Shown: positions 12,166 through 25,195 of the stretch, one piece after another
How positions within the stretch are numbered: position 1 is the stretch's first letter
Layout of the letters: every line of letters starts with the position of its first letter
Made by a program: the position numbers and the translations under genes
DNA from: Heterobilharzia americana
Lineage: Eukaryota > Platyhelminthes > Trematoda > Strigeidida > Schistosomatidae
Assembly (NCBI GenBank): GCA_944470555.2
Contig: OX104127.1
Coordinates: 45,746,934 to 45,810,933, forward strand
DNA: 64,000 nucleotides
Direction: 5' to 3'
Notes under the pieces: generated by a model
Databases searched by the model: none
Seen by the model: only the letters and a program-made list of their open reading frames with translations
Told to the model about the DNA's origin: nothing

Positions 12166-12606
12166 AAGTTCCTCCAGTTACCGTTTATACTAGTAGACTT
12201 GCTGTCTCTGTTTCCACGAACGTCCTATAATGTTATTTCTCCCTCTCCCTACTGACTTTATGTTTCTTTTTTCCTAATCTTCCTTTTCTTTCTTTTTCCA
12301 ATTGTTTTTCTTTGCATTTTCCCCTCTTGATCTCTCTGTACGTATTTTCCATCTTTCTACCACCAGTCCAACCGATTGTCTGCTAGTGCGACACTTGGGG
12401 AACCTATCTGCGCCGCAGTCCCTGGAAGAAAGGTAAACAAACGATAACACCCCCTACAGATTTAACCAAAACCCAACCGCTCTTCAGGCTAACCAGAGAT
12501 ACAGCAGTCGGGTGGGTGGGCCTACTGCATCGGAATCCACCAAAGACCTGGAACCGTTCTGCAGGACCTGGTTTACACTGGCTAGTAAAAAGATATTGGA
12601 TATTGA

Positions 12607-14369
12607 ATCAGTACTTTACCTGCTGTACAAGTCAGTTTTGCGCCATAAATCAGGGTTGACTGTGGCATGAGTGGGGGCATAATGGTTACACTTTTTACCT
12701 GATGCTGAGGATGATTCAGTCAATAATGTATGCAAGGTCTTAGCCAGCTGAAAGCTAAAAATATCCTTGTAGCTCAACCCTACTGTGCGTAGTACAAAAA
12801 TATTAAAAAAAAATTAAAGTAAAAAGATGCGCTGGTGGTGACAGACGGCCAGCAAGAATGACGGCAAGCAGATAAACTCTGACTTTTATTGCCTGTATGG
12901 TGGTACCTTTATGAAACCTACGGCTCTTGTACTTATGATGACAAAATAATCGTAAGAGAGAATGAAGTCGCTAGAAAATAATAAATCCGCCATGTATACC
13001 ACCTCAGCTCACTTTGCACCGACATGCTGTCTCTATAGCCCTGATATGATAACACCCAACGGAAATCACTATGATCAGGCTTCTCCCGTGACCATATAAA
13101 GCGTGGTTACCACTATGACAAGAGACATGAGTTTTATCTAAATGTTCATAACTTCCTTTAACTTTTGCATATGCGTTTTCTGTACATGAGAGAATACCCA
13201 GTTCCAAATCCTCTATTCTCTATATTCCATAGAGATGCTTTTGACTTTAGTTTTAGTATCACTTTCTTCGTATGCTCCTTCATTTTCTTCCCCATAAGCT
13301 TACCTCTAAGCGGCCCGTTTTGGGTACTTCACCAAGTAACTTTTGTAGTCAGCCCAGTGAACTCACCTAAGTATATATATACCATGGGTGATATACTTCT
13401 ACGTAGTACTTTTGTGCTGCCATTTCGAATTCCGCCTGCTGCTAGCTTTTGCTATTCATTTTTCAGGTTTACCTAACCAGTCCTTCACTCACATGGAATT
13501 CTGGTAATCGCATTTGTCAGCGTGCATCATGCCATCACAACTTTGTGATGAACGCACACAATCCAAAGTCATAGCTGTACTACCCACCCCACCTTCAAGG
13601 ATAGCGGACGGTTCAAAAAATGACTGAATAATTCCTAATTTTGAACTAAGCTTGCTTCAGTCTAAGGAACAATCATGTTGATGTTTATCTGCTTTGTTCT
13701 TTGTTGTCTGTGAAGCACCAACGTTTGTTCTCTAACCTCATCTGTCATATGCCATGAATAACGGCGTCTAATTTATTGTCTAATATTGTACACAACAGTC
13801 AGTTCAAACCCGTAAACTGGTTTGTTTTTGTGTAGTTTATGTTGTATGAAATATACTACATTATTGCCAATTTCCCTTTCTCATTTTGCACTCATGTATT
13901 TTCATTGCTTCAAAAGTACTATTCATTGAGTGATTACCTACTACAAAGTCTAACCAGACCACCATTGTGATGTAATCATTCTCCGGCTTGGAGCTCATAA
14001 AACACAATTACCCGGACAATTTTTGATAAGTTTTGTGGTTCGCCTGTTATCATCTCTTTATATTTAAAGTGAATTACTTCCAACAATGCATGCAACGATT
14101 TTCCTACATTTCATCTTTTCAGAAATTCAAAAGAAATTCATCCTCGTGAAAAACTGATATGCCTAGAAGCCTTGCATGCTCATCATCTTACTGTGTTCTG
14201 TACACTATTTCTACTTACACAAACCTGCTGATCATTTTCGAGCGGTGAGACTTTACCAGCTGTGTCAAACTGGTATAAGTATATCATCACACCTGCAAAC
14301 CGGTGCGTGCTCGTGTTCGCAAAAAAAATTACTATCGTCATAAATTACCACTGTATTTTCATCCTTTTA
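12607..14369. other. Unassigned AT-rich region
   Basis: I see no RT, endonuclease or gag motif and no terminal repeat. The longest open stretch (13165-13476, plus) is rich in F, S and I and looks like chance reading of AT/pyrimidine-rich DNA. Confidence 0.4.
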
Positions 14370-17058
14370 GCCAGTATGGTGTCACGTTGGACGCTGTCAA
14401 AAGCTTGCAGCAGATTCTGAAGGAACCCGCTGGCTGGCTGTTTGTCGCCTGCCAGGTGATCCAGTCACCCCGGACTGTAATCATGCCTGCCGCACATTGA
14501 CGTCCGGATCTGAAACTGTGTCCGATGAGATGGAAGATGTTCTTGTTTGGCCCTGGCTTGGAAACATCTAAGACCATGCTTTCCTGCCCCTTGAATAGTA
14601 TATCTTGTAAGGCTATTGGTCCTTAGTTGCCTGGACATTTTCGGTCTCCTCTGTTGTAGATCACTGGAAGGATGGCACACTCCACTTCTATGTGGAGTTG
14701 GTTTACTGGTGGTTAGGGCACATGCAGACTGCGCGAGGGCAGGTTTGGCACTTTAGTACAACTTTGTGTGACCACCGGTCTCATCTCGTCACAGCCCGCC
14801 GATTTCCCTCGTTTGAGTGTTGACAGTTCCATAGACACCTGTTTGGTGAAATCTATCTGTCCTCCAAATTCACATCAAAGTACCGGAACCGTTTTACACC
14901 ACTGGACGTTCGTTGTGGCCAGAATGCTGTATTGAACTAGCCATCGAATTTGTCACTAAACAGTTCACCTATCACCATACTACTCAAGGCTACACAGCCG
15001 TGTCCTGTGGAAAGGCTTAAGCATTCTTCGGTTCTCTTTGTGACGTGTTCCAGGACAGACCTTTATTTTGCAACTTGGTTGGTTGGGCAAGCAACTCTGG
15101 AGTTTGAACTCTTCGTCTCGAACGCCTGGACTACACTGGTTACGTAAACTCTCCAAATGGAAAACCGATTCGTTGTTGGGCGTAAGCGTCTTGTATCACG
15201 CTGTCTTTTCTCCTTGAGGCAGCCTAAATGTCCCGTGGAAATGAAGGTCTATCAGTTTCCAGCACATTCTTTTTGATAGCTCTTCGGCTATTGGCTTACG
15301 TATATATCCGGTATTCATCTGTCGAAGGACAGTGCCATTATTCTGGTCATGATACTTTAGGAACTGGTCCCTTGCTACCTGGCAATCAAATTCAAGGTAA
15401 CGGGATGAAGCCTGAATTTTGGACGCTAACAGTCTCCAAGCTGTTATCAGGAAAATTCTCGCTAATGCATAGTGCGTTTTGCATAAGTGGATAGGGCACC
15501 GATGTCGTATATTAAAGAACCATCACTCCTTGGAATGCGGCCGAATTGGGATCCTTTCTGTCTGGTCCTCACAACCGTTCTCTGCAACTTTTCCCATCCG
15601 TATCGCTTTCGCTGAATCATTTTGAAGCCTTTGGTTGGAAAACTTATGTCAACAACCTGCTTCACATACATTGCTTTGAAGTTTCTGGCGAGAAATGCGC
15701 AATCATAAGACACTGAGATGAAGTCAAAATTGCGACAAGAACATGCTCCTCATGCTTTCTTATACTCATCTGAGTCTAGTATTCAATCTTTGGGAAGTAT
15801 TTTGTGTGGTTCATGGAAAGATGACACCATAGGGAGTTCGGTTACAGAGTGAGCTTGCCATTTTTTGCCTCCCTGGCTTTTAAGTATCCGTTAACGTAGT
15901 TGGCCACTCCTCTTCCGTCTTCAGTTTATCTGCCTTTCCGGTGGGCTGAAGATATTTCCTCGTTTGAGACATCTGATAAGGGCAACATGTCCGTAGCACG
16001 AACTACTCCTAGCTGTGAATGAGAATATATTGTTCTCAGCCCCTTCAATTCACCTCGAACGCTCTTTGCGTCGCCTCCAGTGTGTCATTTACTGTACTGT
16101 ATTGACTTATGTGGAGGTTGCCCAGTTGTTGATTCGGCTATTGATTGCTAAACCTTGCTGAAGGGATAGGCATGGTTCCTCAAACCTTTCCAGCACCTTG
16201 GTGTTGGCTTAACGGAGAGAGTGTCTATCGTGATTTTCGCGAGGACAGGTTCAACAGATGACCCACCTATGACCAAAGCGGGGGAGAATTCCCTGGCACG
16301 CCTCCTTTTCCTACCATCTAGCAGAAATTGGTCCGCCAATGCAGCACCGTATGGTTCTCCCTATTCTGTCCTTTGCGTGATATCAAGCTGAGAGGGCCTC
16401 TGTGAGTGATTCAGTTAAGTTGAATCGACGCCAAAAACAGTTTGAAAATGTCCTTCAGGTGAGTCGTTCCTGGTAGTCTACCTATGTTACTGGGTAGCAG
16501 ACATCCTAGTCTTATTTCGGTGCTAGTCATCTCTACCACCAGACATCTGGAGGCAACCCTCGTAGTGTGCTGATCCCCCCAAGTGTTCAAGTACTCTACT
16601 TACTGCCATGATGGAGGCCTTGTATAGATCGTTAACAGTGGATTGTATTTTCGTCATCTGCTGGTCTTTAGTTTATACAGCTTCTCTCTGGTAATGCGAC
16701 AACTTGCGATATCTAGTTGACACGACAGAAACGGAAACCGGCCAGCCATTTTCGTGAAGGAAGATAATTTCCCTTAATTTTTATGCGGTTGCCCAGAATG
16801 CATGGCTTGTCTCTGTTGGCGGGCTTCAAGAGCTCTCGGATCTTGGCGTCTTGGGGTCGTATAGGCCTTTACGCCCACATCGGCGAGTGTGAATATATTT
16901 TGGATCGATCTATATGTGTATTGATTCCATTTACACGGATAATTTCTCGTGAACTTGTGACATCGGTGGGCTGCAAACTCGTGGCTTTCCAAGTGAAACA
17001 ATTCAGGTAAGTATGACACGACGAGCCGGTTGAGCCACCGATGTTTTGTAACCACCAT
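14370..17058 (-). pseudogene. Minus-strand CR1-like element remnant (endonuclease and N-terminal RT)
   Basis: On the minus strand, broken frames near 15950-15800 read GRGVANYVNGYLKARE followed by SLWCHLSMNHTKY, the conserved core of a CR1-like endonuclease (compare GGVA...IWCHS...RTKY at about 9470-9580). Near 14860-14580 the frame gives LKRGKSAGCDEMRP and a spaced GPIALQDI, the N-terminal RT motif. Frame 14577-14359 then reads FRSGRQCAAGMITVR, the next RT block. The palm with YADD is absent, so the 3' half is lost. The 5' part (16148-17058) is open in pieces without clear motifs. Confidence 0.62.
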
Positions 17059-17905
17059 AGTTAACCGCGACTTGTGTTTGTTATGACTGTGTGATCTGTT
17101 TTCGGTGTGTTGAAGTTAGCTAGTGCCAGCAAACTCATCCGTCGATAGCCGTGTTCGATTTGTTTTTTGATAGTTTTCAGTGGGTTGGTTGGAAGACTGC
17201 TGCCTGCAAGGTTTAGAGGAGTCCCGTCCTTAGTTGTTTTCTATATAGGCTTCTCTGGAAGTAGAACCAGACAAATCTCGGGGCGCCACCGCCAAAATTT
17301 GATCCAGTACGCATTCGACGTCTGCGTGTAGATGGCAGCTGAAGTTTGAATAAATCTTCATGGTTGCTCAACATGCAACTAAGGGAAAACCATTGAATGT
17401 CCCGAAGGAGTAATTATTTTAAACCGCCTTTGTTACTGTTATATAATGCAATGACTCGCCTTCAAAAGTGACATGCCGAAATGCAAAGAAAAATACAAAG
17501 AATTATTTTCCGAGAGTAACAAATGCAAGAATGTCGTCGCGTTACAGAGTTGAAGAAACGTGCGAAACATATCATGAAACGTCCCGGTATGGTATATAAT
17601 CAGAGTTCTTCGTGACGCTGATTTTCATGCAACCGAAACGGTGTGTGATATTAACACTGAAAGCACAAAAAATAGCGCAAAAATTCACAAAACAAAATGA
17701 CAGAAAGCAATTATCAGGTCTGGATCCATATTCAATGCCGCGAGACATTCTATACCTAATTAACCTGAGAGGTGCTAACAACCAACAGCAAAGGAATCCA
17801 CAGCGTAACAAAACAGAAGCTAAAATCTTATAACCGCTAGGCGTCGGCAGCAGGAGGAGAATTCGAAATTCAGAAACACAGTTCTCAAGCTTCATTTCTG
17901 TTGCT
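17059..17905. other. Unassigned region
   Basis: No recognisable coding motif or repeat. An open stretch on the minus strand (17572-17895) ends next to the edge of the inverted-repeat arm at 17906 and has no family signature. Confidence 0.35.
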
Positions 17906-19191
17906 CAGTTCAGCTTCTGTAATGAGAAGGACAGTGTGTTCTGCTTTGCTGCAGTTAGGTCCGGTGGGGGTGCATTTTCTTTAAATTTGCATGTGCAGCT
18001 TGCAGACTGAGTTGGTCAGGAAGCTATGAGCTGCAGAAACGATTGGGGGTTTTCTTGTGTTTTCTACATGCATAGGTGTCTGAAAGGGAGTGGCATAATA
18101 GGGGCAAAATGGGTGTATGGGATATTCATGGAGGGGCAAAGTAGGCAGGACGAGAGCGTTAGGAGCTATGGGCTAGAAGATAGAGTGGGTATCAAAGCAA
18201 ACAGTAGGGGATAAGTAAAAAGAAGACAGTATTGGGGTGGCGAAGAGCTAGACAGGCTCTGCTAGGCGGCTACTGAGGTGATTAGTCCTCTGAGTGCGTC
18301 ACTGGTAAGCTATGCTTGTTGACAGTTGCCCAACCTCTTAAATGATTCCATTTAGGAGACTATAACTGCCTTTTATAGTGGGGCATTCCATAATGTACAC
18401 ACTCTTAGGGAAAAGAAGTCTGATTTGAGCCCGGTGTCGCCTGTCTGATGTGCTATTCTGATAGGACTACCACGTGACGGCCACCATATTTCGATCAGGG
18501 CCAGTATCGATGCGTTATCCGTTTGGTAGATAATCTTATAAGCCGCAATAACATCCTCTCCTCTTTTTTCGGACACCGAAAGTAAATATATTTAATTGCA
18601 CCAATCTTTCACCACGCACCTGACAACTGCTTTCCCCACGGATCTGTGCACTTTCTTGAGGGGATTGGAGCTGCTCTTTGGGGTCGGAAGTACTACTGAA
18701 TTCAGCAATTCAAGATGCCGCTCTCAAGACGATTTGAAAACCGTCTGAAGGAGTTTTGGTATGGGGGCCCCAAGCTGCTTGAACCGGGAACGCAGAATGG
18801 TGTTCGCCCTTGCAGCGAATTCTCTATAGCTAGGACTAGTATTTAGAGTGTTGGATGACTGGAGGCCGAGGCCCTCCTCCGTAGACATTTTGGTGATGGT
18901 ACGGTGACTCAACTTGTATTCGTGTTCGTATCCGGCAGTCGTTGATCCATTTACCTTATGTTACTTTGCACTTCTCCAGATTGAAGCTGGGGCCGGTGTC
19001 TGACGACCAGAGTTTTAGTTGTTGCAAGCCACTCTGGAGTACTTTAGAGTCAGCTTCCTCACCTATCACCCCCTATATTTTTACGTCGCCAGCAGAATGA
19101 GGGATGTGTGAGGAAATTTTCTGAGAGGAATCATGGATGAGAAGCAGAATCAGAGATGTCTCTGGGGTTACTCTCTGCGATATCCCAGATG
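17906..19191 (-). repeat. Left arm of a 1,286-bp inverted repeat (CR1-like 3' end)
   Basis: The reverse complement matches 30395-31680 with no indel (coordinates sum to 49586). I compared about 350 bp by eye in three places and found one difference (near 19178). Translated on its own strand it is the RT C-terminus and 3' UTR of a CR1-like element: a degenerate palm (HSAGDVKI where the catalytic ADD box should be), a FNLEKCK block, and several stops shared by both arms. Confidence 0.93.
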
Positions 19192-19640
19192 ACCGCGTGG
19201 CCTTCTCCAAGGATTATGCACGAGGTTTCCACAGCCTCCCCACCAAGCACCGACTACTGTGTGGAAGTTGTTATCTTACCACTTGGTCATCGACCTTTTG
19301 TTGCTAACTGTCCAGACCTGCTTTACAAAATACTCGCGCGTGCCGACAATGATTCGGAACCCAGCGAATGTAGGTTCTTGGCCGCTCTCTGTTGAGCCTT
19401 CGACTGTTCCTGTCCATTTTATTCGCATCATAATAAGCAGTGTTTTGCGATGCTTTTGGAGGTTACGAGAGAGTCAAGGTACTTGGAAAAGCCCGTCTGT
19501 TATAAGGCTACAGAGCGGTTTTCCATTTTTATGGTCAGCCTTGACATTACCTCAGCATCATCATGTTCTACGTTGGAACATTACATCCTATCTTGCAGTA
19601 AGCCCTGTCTAACTTCATGCGTCATCTCTAGCGAACGCTA
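19192..19640 (-). pseudogene. Upstream RT continuation of the left inverted-repeat element
   Basis: Just outside the arm, the minus strand continues the same RT: FLVGRLWKPRA, a stop, then LEKATRSSGISQ. This is the block that precedes the SGVPQG motif in CR1-type RTs. The right arm lacks it, so the left copy is the longer one. Motifs become unreadable beyond about 19400. Confidence 0.5.
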
Positions 19641-19916
19641 TGGCAGATTGCGTGCCCTATGACAACCGGACGGAGGTGGGAGCATAACGCATTTTTCTAT
19701 AGCCACTCTGGCATCATCTTTGCAGTAAGGTAGCAAATGTGGAGGCCAGTATTCATGGTCTTCGACCCTAGAAGCAACATAAAGGTCGAACTATCCAATA
19801 AAACTCCAAAAATGCGCACTTCTACGTTTGTGGGCACAAATGGGTGACAGCCTTGTTGCAGTCTTCTTGTTCTCTGCTGTGTCTCAGTGGCTAGTCATTT
19901 CGGGAGCAGGCCTGTT
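19641..19916. other. Unassigned spacer
   Basis: No coding or repeat signal recognised between the CR1-like remnant and the RTE-leader fragment. Confidence 0.3.
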
Positions 19917-20430
19917 TTAAAACTCAGTGCCTGGACGAACTGATTTAATGCATTTTATGTAACCATCCGATGAAAAAGCATCACTCAAATTCTCTTTCAA
20001 ATCTAACAGGCCTGATCCCCCCAGGAAACGTGGGATTTCTTTCTCTTGTTCACCCTGTAACTCAGGAAATTCCGAGTCTTGTCCTGTTTTCGGCTGAAGT
20101 ACTTCAAATTCAGGTGGGATCGCTCTATAGCTGACCTTGCTTCTTTGACTGATTGAACTAATAGCAGAGCCACGACAAGAAACTACCTCAAGAGCGGCCT
20201 GCCGTGTGTCCAGGGATTCTTCCGTTGGCAATTCATTTTCTTTGTTCGGAAGTGATTCTGAGATCAACTTTCTATAGCCTTTGCCAGTTATATTTTGCTT
20301 GTTCTCTGAAGTTGCTTTACCGGTTGAATTTGTTTTACGGGGTAGGGTTGCTAGCCCTACTCCCAACCTTCCCTCTTTATCCGGGCTTAGGACTGCCTAG
20401 TAACTGGTAAACTAGTTAACCAGACAAGTT
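19917..20430 (-). mobile_element. RTE-leader fragment joined to an unrelated open stretch
   Basis: The minus strand from 20430 to about 20290 aligns with the leader of the RTE copies at 3373 and 45209/48668: the GGTTAACTAGT block, TCCTAAGCCCGGATAAAG and GGTTGGG. Further on the sequence differs from the RTE endonuclease. The frame stays open for 149 codons to 19917 but starts at TTG and contains no ATG, so I doubt that it is translated as such. It could be an RTE-related element with a different body, or a chimeric insertion. Confidence 0.65.
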
Positions 20431-20480
20431 CATAACATCGTCTGCAAGTTGAGTACTGTCAGAATCAAAACCCAGGCCTT

Positions 20481-21661
20481 TTGGTTCGAATGTGTGGCAA
20501 ATTCAACAGAACCAAGTTAACACGATCCGGACAAGTTACCGCGCTTTTCTGTGAAGTTTTCCAGGCTTTCTTAAGTCACACACAGCCAAAGGCCATACCC
20601 CAACCACATCAAAACACCATCTGGTATGATGAATCTGTAGTGGAGTTGGATAATAAGTTATATCAAAATAACGAAAGTACCTCAACAAAGCCAATGAGCA
20701 ATCATAAACTTCAAAGGGTTTTCTGATCCGGAATATGCACTTTACAGAAGAGAATTGAGAAACTAAATAAAACAGTCAAATGCCTGAGAATCAACAACAA
20801 TATACCAGGCAAAATGGGATCGGAACCGTCTGCAGGAATCGAACGAAGCCACAAACGTTTTGAGTGGACATTCGAAAAGCAGGTAGCTACTTCAAGCGGC
20901 AACCTCGAGTGAAGCCGAGCAAGATGTTTGGAACAGTAAAACGACGCCTTGTTGTCAACAGCCGAGCATTAAGGATATCCAAGCACTAATACAAAGGGAA
21001 CTGGATATAATATCCGCATGGTCTGCTGCTTGGAAACTGAAGTTCAATATACGCAAATATGGCCGGATATGTTTTGGCGCCCCATCGGTGGATATCCAAC
21101 TACATTTTCAGTCCACAAAAATACCCGTTTCTAAAAGTGTATATGACCTTGGTCCAAGATATTCAATGGACCCCACATTTTCTGAACAGGCGGCATCACA
21201 GACTCACAAATCTTGGATCCTGATGGGTTGCATGGTTCGTAACTTATGCTTCAAAGAGGTCAAGTTACTGCTCCATAAAACTTGCGTAAGTCCACTATTA
21301 GGATACTGTCCATTTATACTGAGTGGTATCCGCGTAAAAGACAAACAGAACATAGAGGGTGTCCAAAGGTTAAGTTGGATTACTAGGACACGATTTCAAA
21401 TACCCGTAATGTCTAGATACAAACCTGTTTTTTTGTTAATGCGACGACAATACTTCCACTTGTTCAACCTGTAAACTTTATGCATACTTATTCTGCTGGG
21501 ATGTTCCATTACATGAACATACAGCACTTATCCTCTCGTGACAGCGGGTGGGGATTGAGATTACCTTTGGTGAAGAAACAAGTAATTTATGCATAAACTT
21601 ATTCATACCTGTAAAGATGGTGTGCTTGTATATTCAGGAATAAATATTGTTATTATTATTA
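20481..21661 (+). pseudogene. CR1/Jockey-like RT C-terminal fragment with ATT-repeat 3' tail
   Basis: The frame at about 20985-21474 gives LDIISAWSAAWKLKFN, YDLGPRYS, an LLHKTCVSPLLGYC block and NIEGVQRLSW. These match the region after YADD in the element at 1-1850 (compare GKWCDTWRLECN, QDLGLQYS, VEGVQRYF), so both are one family. The insertion ends near 21661 in AATAAATATTG(TTATTATTATT), a likely 3' tail. The upstream stretch 20481-20930 has no clear motif. The palm is missing, so this is a dead 5'-truncated copy. Confidence 0.72.
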
Positions 21662-24449
21662 AATACAAATGATAAGTATTCAGCCAATGAAGACGGACAA
21701 GCGATAAAATGTATACAAAAGCCTGGAGTACAGGATAATGTCCACAAAGAGAGCAAAACTGCTGAAATAAATACCGGTGATGTCAAGCAGAGTGCTCAGG
21801 GAGGATTTTTAACTCACATATTTCGCTAAGAAACCCTTCGCTTTTTCGTGCCCGTAGAAGTAAATTCTTCCTACAGAAGGAAAATACGATGAGTTATCAA
21901 TCATATAGTGATCCCTGACGTCATCGAATGCCTTCTCGGGACCTGGATGATCAATATCAGTTTTACCTTTACTGTCAGCAATACCACTCATCAGGTGTGA
22001 TCTGCAAGTTGTCAATGCAAGACTGCAAATTTGTAATAGCGTGCTGTTCAGCGTGCAGACCCTTTCCTGCACAGGCTGGTCTATCATTATTCTGTGACTG
22101 TGAAGGGGGTGGTTAGGGGAAGCACTGGCTCGTACTTCTTCGGGTTGTTTCATTGACTTGGTTTACAGATTGAAGTTGCTCAACCTAAGTCTCAAGGATT
22201 GAGCAGTTTCTCTGGATTTTTGTTATCTGTAAATATTTTGCTTGAAGATCTGACTGCACGCTGCTCTTTTTCATGGAATAGTAGAATATGCTCCGTCTTG
22301 TGCTGAAATAGTCCTCTTTGGCGCCAGCATTAATATGCTTTGCACCACTTCAGCTCTTATGTGTGACTGATAGCCTTACTTGGCCGGAGGAGCATCCGCA
22401 TATTTATTAGTATGTGGTCTTCAGTTAGGAGGTAGCAAGCACTCATCGGATAAGAATTTCGATACAGCAGTGTCGTCATTAACCCGCTGTTGCGGACCCA
22501 ACCGTTTTGATGACTCATCACTGATCCAAAAACACTGTAACACACTGCATCAGGCTTTCTGGGGTGGATGTCACTTGATGCCGGTGGCTGTCGGCTCTCG
22601 ACTTCGTCACCAATAACGTTTGCCACCTCAAAAATACCATTACTCACCCTCTTAACCGCTCCTTTCTCTTTCAACCAACAATTTCCTTTCACCCTAATTA
22701 GTTCAAAGGTGCAGCAAGTCATTACTTTATGCAGCTTGGAACACTAAGAGGTTGATAGTGAAACAGACTGGTTGACGACACACATTGTTATTTCAAGGTA
22801 GAATCTCCAGTGGGTGTTCAAATCATGTCAAAAGTGGATAAGCGTGTGTGCTATCTGTTCCAGAACGTTGCGAAGATTTGAAACGTCAAGTACCTGAATT
22901 GCCAATGATAGTTGTCGGAACTCAAGTTACTTCGGACCTGCGGAGATACTAGAGGACAATAACCTGATTACTCCTTTCCGGATGGAAGAGGATTGTGAGG
23001 TTATTTACCAAGAACGCCTCAGTTGCAAAGTTACAGCTGAGACTAGGTGAGGTTTGTGCGCCTCTTAATTGCTTTACTGACTTCGCATCTTCTCAAATCT
23101 GATTTTCTCAAAGGAGCGTAGGCCAGACTTTAGCACGGTTGCCACCCTTGCTATATGCATGATCTACAAAATTGGCCTGACGGAGATTAGAACGTCTGGA
23201 ATCGGAACATATGTAAATGGAAGTCTGAGACAGCAGCTAATTGCATTCAAAGTTTGGTTATCGCGCTTTCAGTGTGCAGGTGGCTTCCTACGAATGACTC
23301 CCAACAAATTCTGGTTAGCCTAGTATACCACCAGCCGGGCAACATAAGACAATTGAATTTCTCAGTTTGAACCCACTTGTTTTTAACGAAACAACTAACG
23401 TCCCGTGCTCGTCCACCCTCGCAGTAACTTTTTAACCTCTGCGAAGTAGCGTGGTGTCGGCAAACGCCAGCTGTCAACTAGAAATTTGGAGAAGAAATCA
23501 GTGTGTCAGTGATACTAACAAGACATGCTCTAGCCCTTTTGTTAAATTTCTGTAGCTAATCGAGTTAGCTGAGCAAACCTAGGATATCTTTGTAAATGCA
23601 CGTATTACTCTCTCCTTTGAATGCTTTTGCCAACGCTCTCCAAGCGTCCAGTTTCTTGAGCGGATTCTCAAGTACGGAGGCTGAGGGTGTGTCTAGGTGT
23701 GAGTACCAATGAGGGTGCCGGTCGCGCTCCCCCTTTATACCAGCAAGCAGCCTACTAAGCAGACCGCCAGTCCCTGTTCGTTTTGTTCACCTTGTAGTTA
23801 GCTGTTTCCTGACTTATGAAAACCCACGTGAACTCCTTATGATAGACGTCTGTCTTTACCGAAATGCCTACGGTGTTAGTGCTGTCGTTTGGAGGGATAT
23901 GGGCACTGCATTACTTCTATCAGAACAGGTCAGTAACCCTTCGTAAGTATCCATGAGTTTCCTGATGACAGCACTTCACACAACCACTGTACCTGACATC
24001 ATTCTCAGTGCTGTCACGTCCACTAGTACGAGTAGCACTTCAGTCCGTTTATAAGAAATTTCACTCAATGAAGCAGTATCATCTACTGCACAACGTTTTG
24101 GACACGATATATCATCCATAGCCATATAGTGTATTGAAATATACAATGAACAGACCGAAACGGAATGGCAATCTACAACAGTCTCCAAGTTTTACTCCTA
24201 TAATATGCATGGAAGCGGCACCAGGAGAATCAAGCTACACCACCCAGGTCTGAGACTTCGAAGACTTCCAATATTTTGTATCACTATGCTTTGAATCCAA
24301 AGTTATGAAAACGTCCATGTGGAACACTGCATTTGTGAAGACCAGTTTTTCTGCAAAAAGGCCCTACTTGCACAGACCGAAAACCGGTGGTTTGAAGGCT
24401 CCTACAGGCTAAGAAAACCAGGAATCTTAGCCTGTTGAGCAAAGGAGCT
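21662..24449. other. Unassigned decayed region
   Basis: Open stretches occur on the minus strand (21809-22153 and 22357-22722) and are among the longer unexplained ones here, but I see no zinc finger, RT, protease or transposase motif in them. The segment has the mixed composition of the TE nest and is probably old repeat sequence. Nothing else can be supported. Confidence 0.4.
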
Positions 24450-24659
24450 CGGGACAATTTGCTTTGGACAACCATAACCTAGCAGATAAGAAGACAGTGG
24501 CAGATGTATACCGTGGTTATTTCAAGCGCTCTGGTGGGCAAGTCGAGTGGATTAAATTCAGCGATTACACTGAAAGTTATTCCTCATTCAGTTGCAGTCA
24601 ATAGCGAATATAAATTATGCAGCGGATAGAAACCATAACCAAGTTTACCAGGCACTACA
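24450..24659 (-). repeat. 3' LTR of the minus-strand Gypsy element
   Basis: Matches 28668-28877 in the same orientation, with two differences across the 207-bp core that starts at GACAATT. The right edge ends CACTACA. The left edge reads CGGGACAA where the other copy has TGAGACAA, so the TG end is mutated here. Confidence 0.78.
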
Positions 24660-25195
24660 CTAGCCGTCCCCTAGAAATGAACTCTGGGAGAGTGTTGTTT
24701 GATGTTGTCCCCGAATTTCTGCTACGTGTAATTCATAAAGAGTTCCTTGTTTGGTAGTGATATTGGACACCGAAGTACTCCTGTTTCTACAGATCTCTGA
24801 AGGTTTTCTAATAGTAATTTTTACACAAACCCTAAAACAGATATTATCTAAGAAACGGAGGTGACTAATGCTGAGCACCCACCGTAAGTATCTGAGGTCC
24901 GTGCGGTGGAGTGACTCGCCTACGGAAGATTAATACGCTGGATATCCTTTGATCATCGATAACTGACGTTTAGAGTTTTAGCGTTTGCAGGTCAGTTTGC
25001 ATTCTATCGCGATGTTTTAAGTTCAGGTTAAAATAATGTAGACTCTCAAACAGAAGTAAAGTAGCCTGAAAAATCGGTTTTATTTTAGCGCTTAAAAACC
25101 GTTTTGTAAGATATGCATTAAAGACAACACTCATTTACTCCAGATAGGACTTGAAAAGGAGAACCGTACAGTTAAATAAATAAATAAAAATTTTA
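24660..25195. other. Unassigned 3' part of the Gypsy element
   Basis: Lies between the 3' LTR and the segment duplicated at 2036-2343. No coding motif is visible. Probably 3' non-coding sequence of the element or older inserted DNA. Confidence 0.4.

Larger units (their letters stand above)
8260..12606 (+). mobile_element. Nearly full-length CR1-like (SR1/Perere-type) non-LTR retrotransposon
   Basis: A 4.3-kb element carries, in order, an ORF1 with a PHD-type zinc finger, an AP endonuclease, an RT with YADD, a pyrimidine-rich 3' UTR (about 12200-12360) and a short GATATTG-type tail near 12585-12606. A similar pyrimidine-rich stretch and GATATTG tail end the element at 31681-34150, tying the two to one family. 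All parts contain frameshifts or stops. The exact 5' boundary is not defined, and I found no clear target-site duplication. Confidence 0.8.

Noticed and set aside
13165..13476. 103-codon hydrophobic open stretch as a membrane protein
   Set aside because: Composition follows pyrimidine-rich DNA; no promoter, splice context or family motif.
20481..20726. Open stretch before the RT fragment as ORF1 or endonuclease
   Set aside because: No zinc finger, RRM-like or endonuclease motif could be identified.
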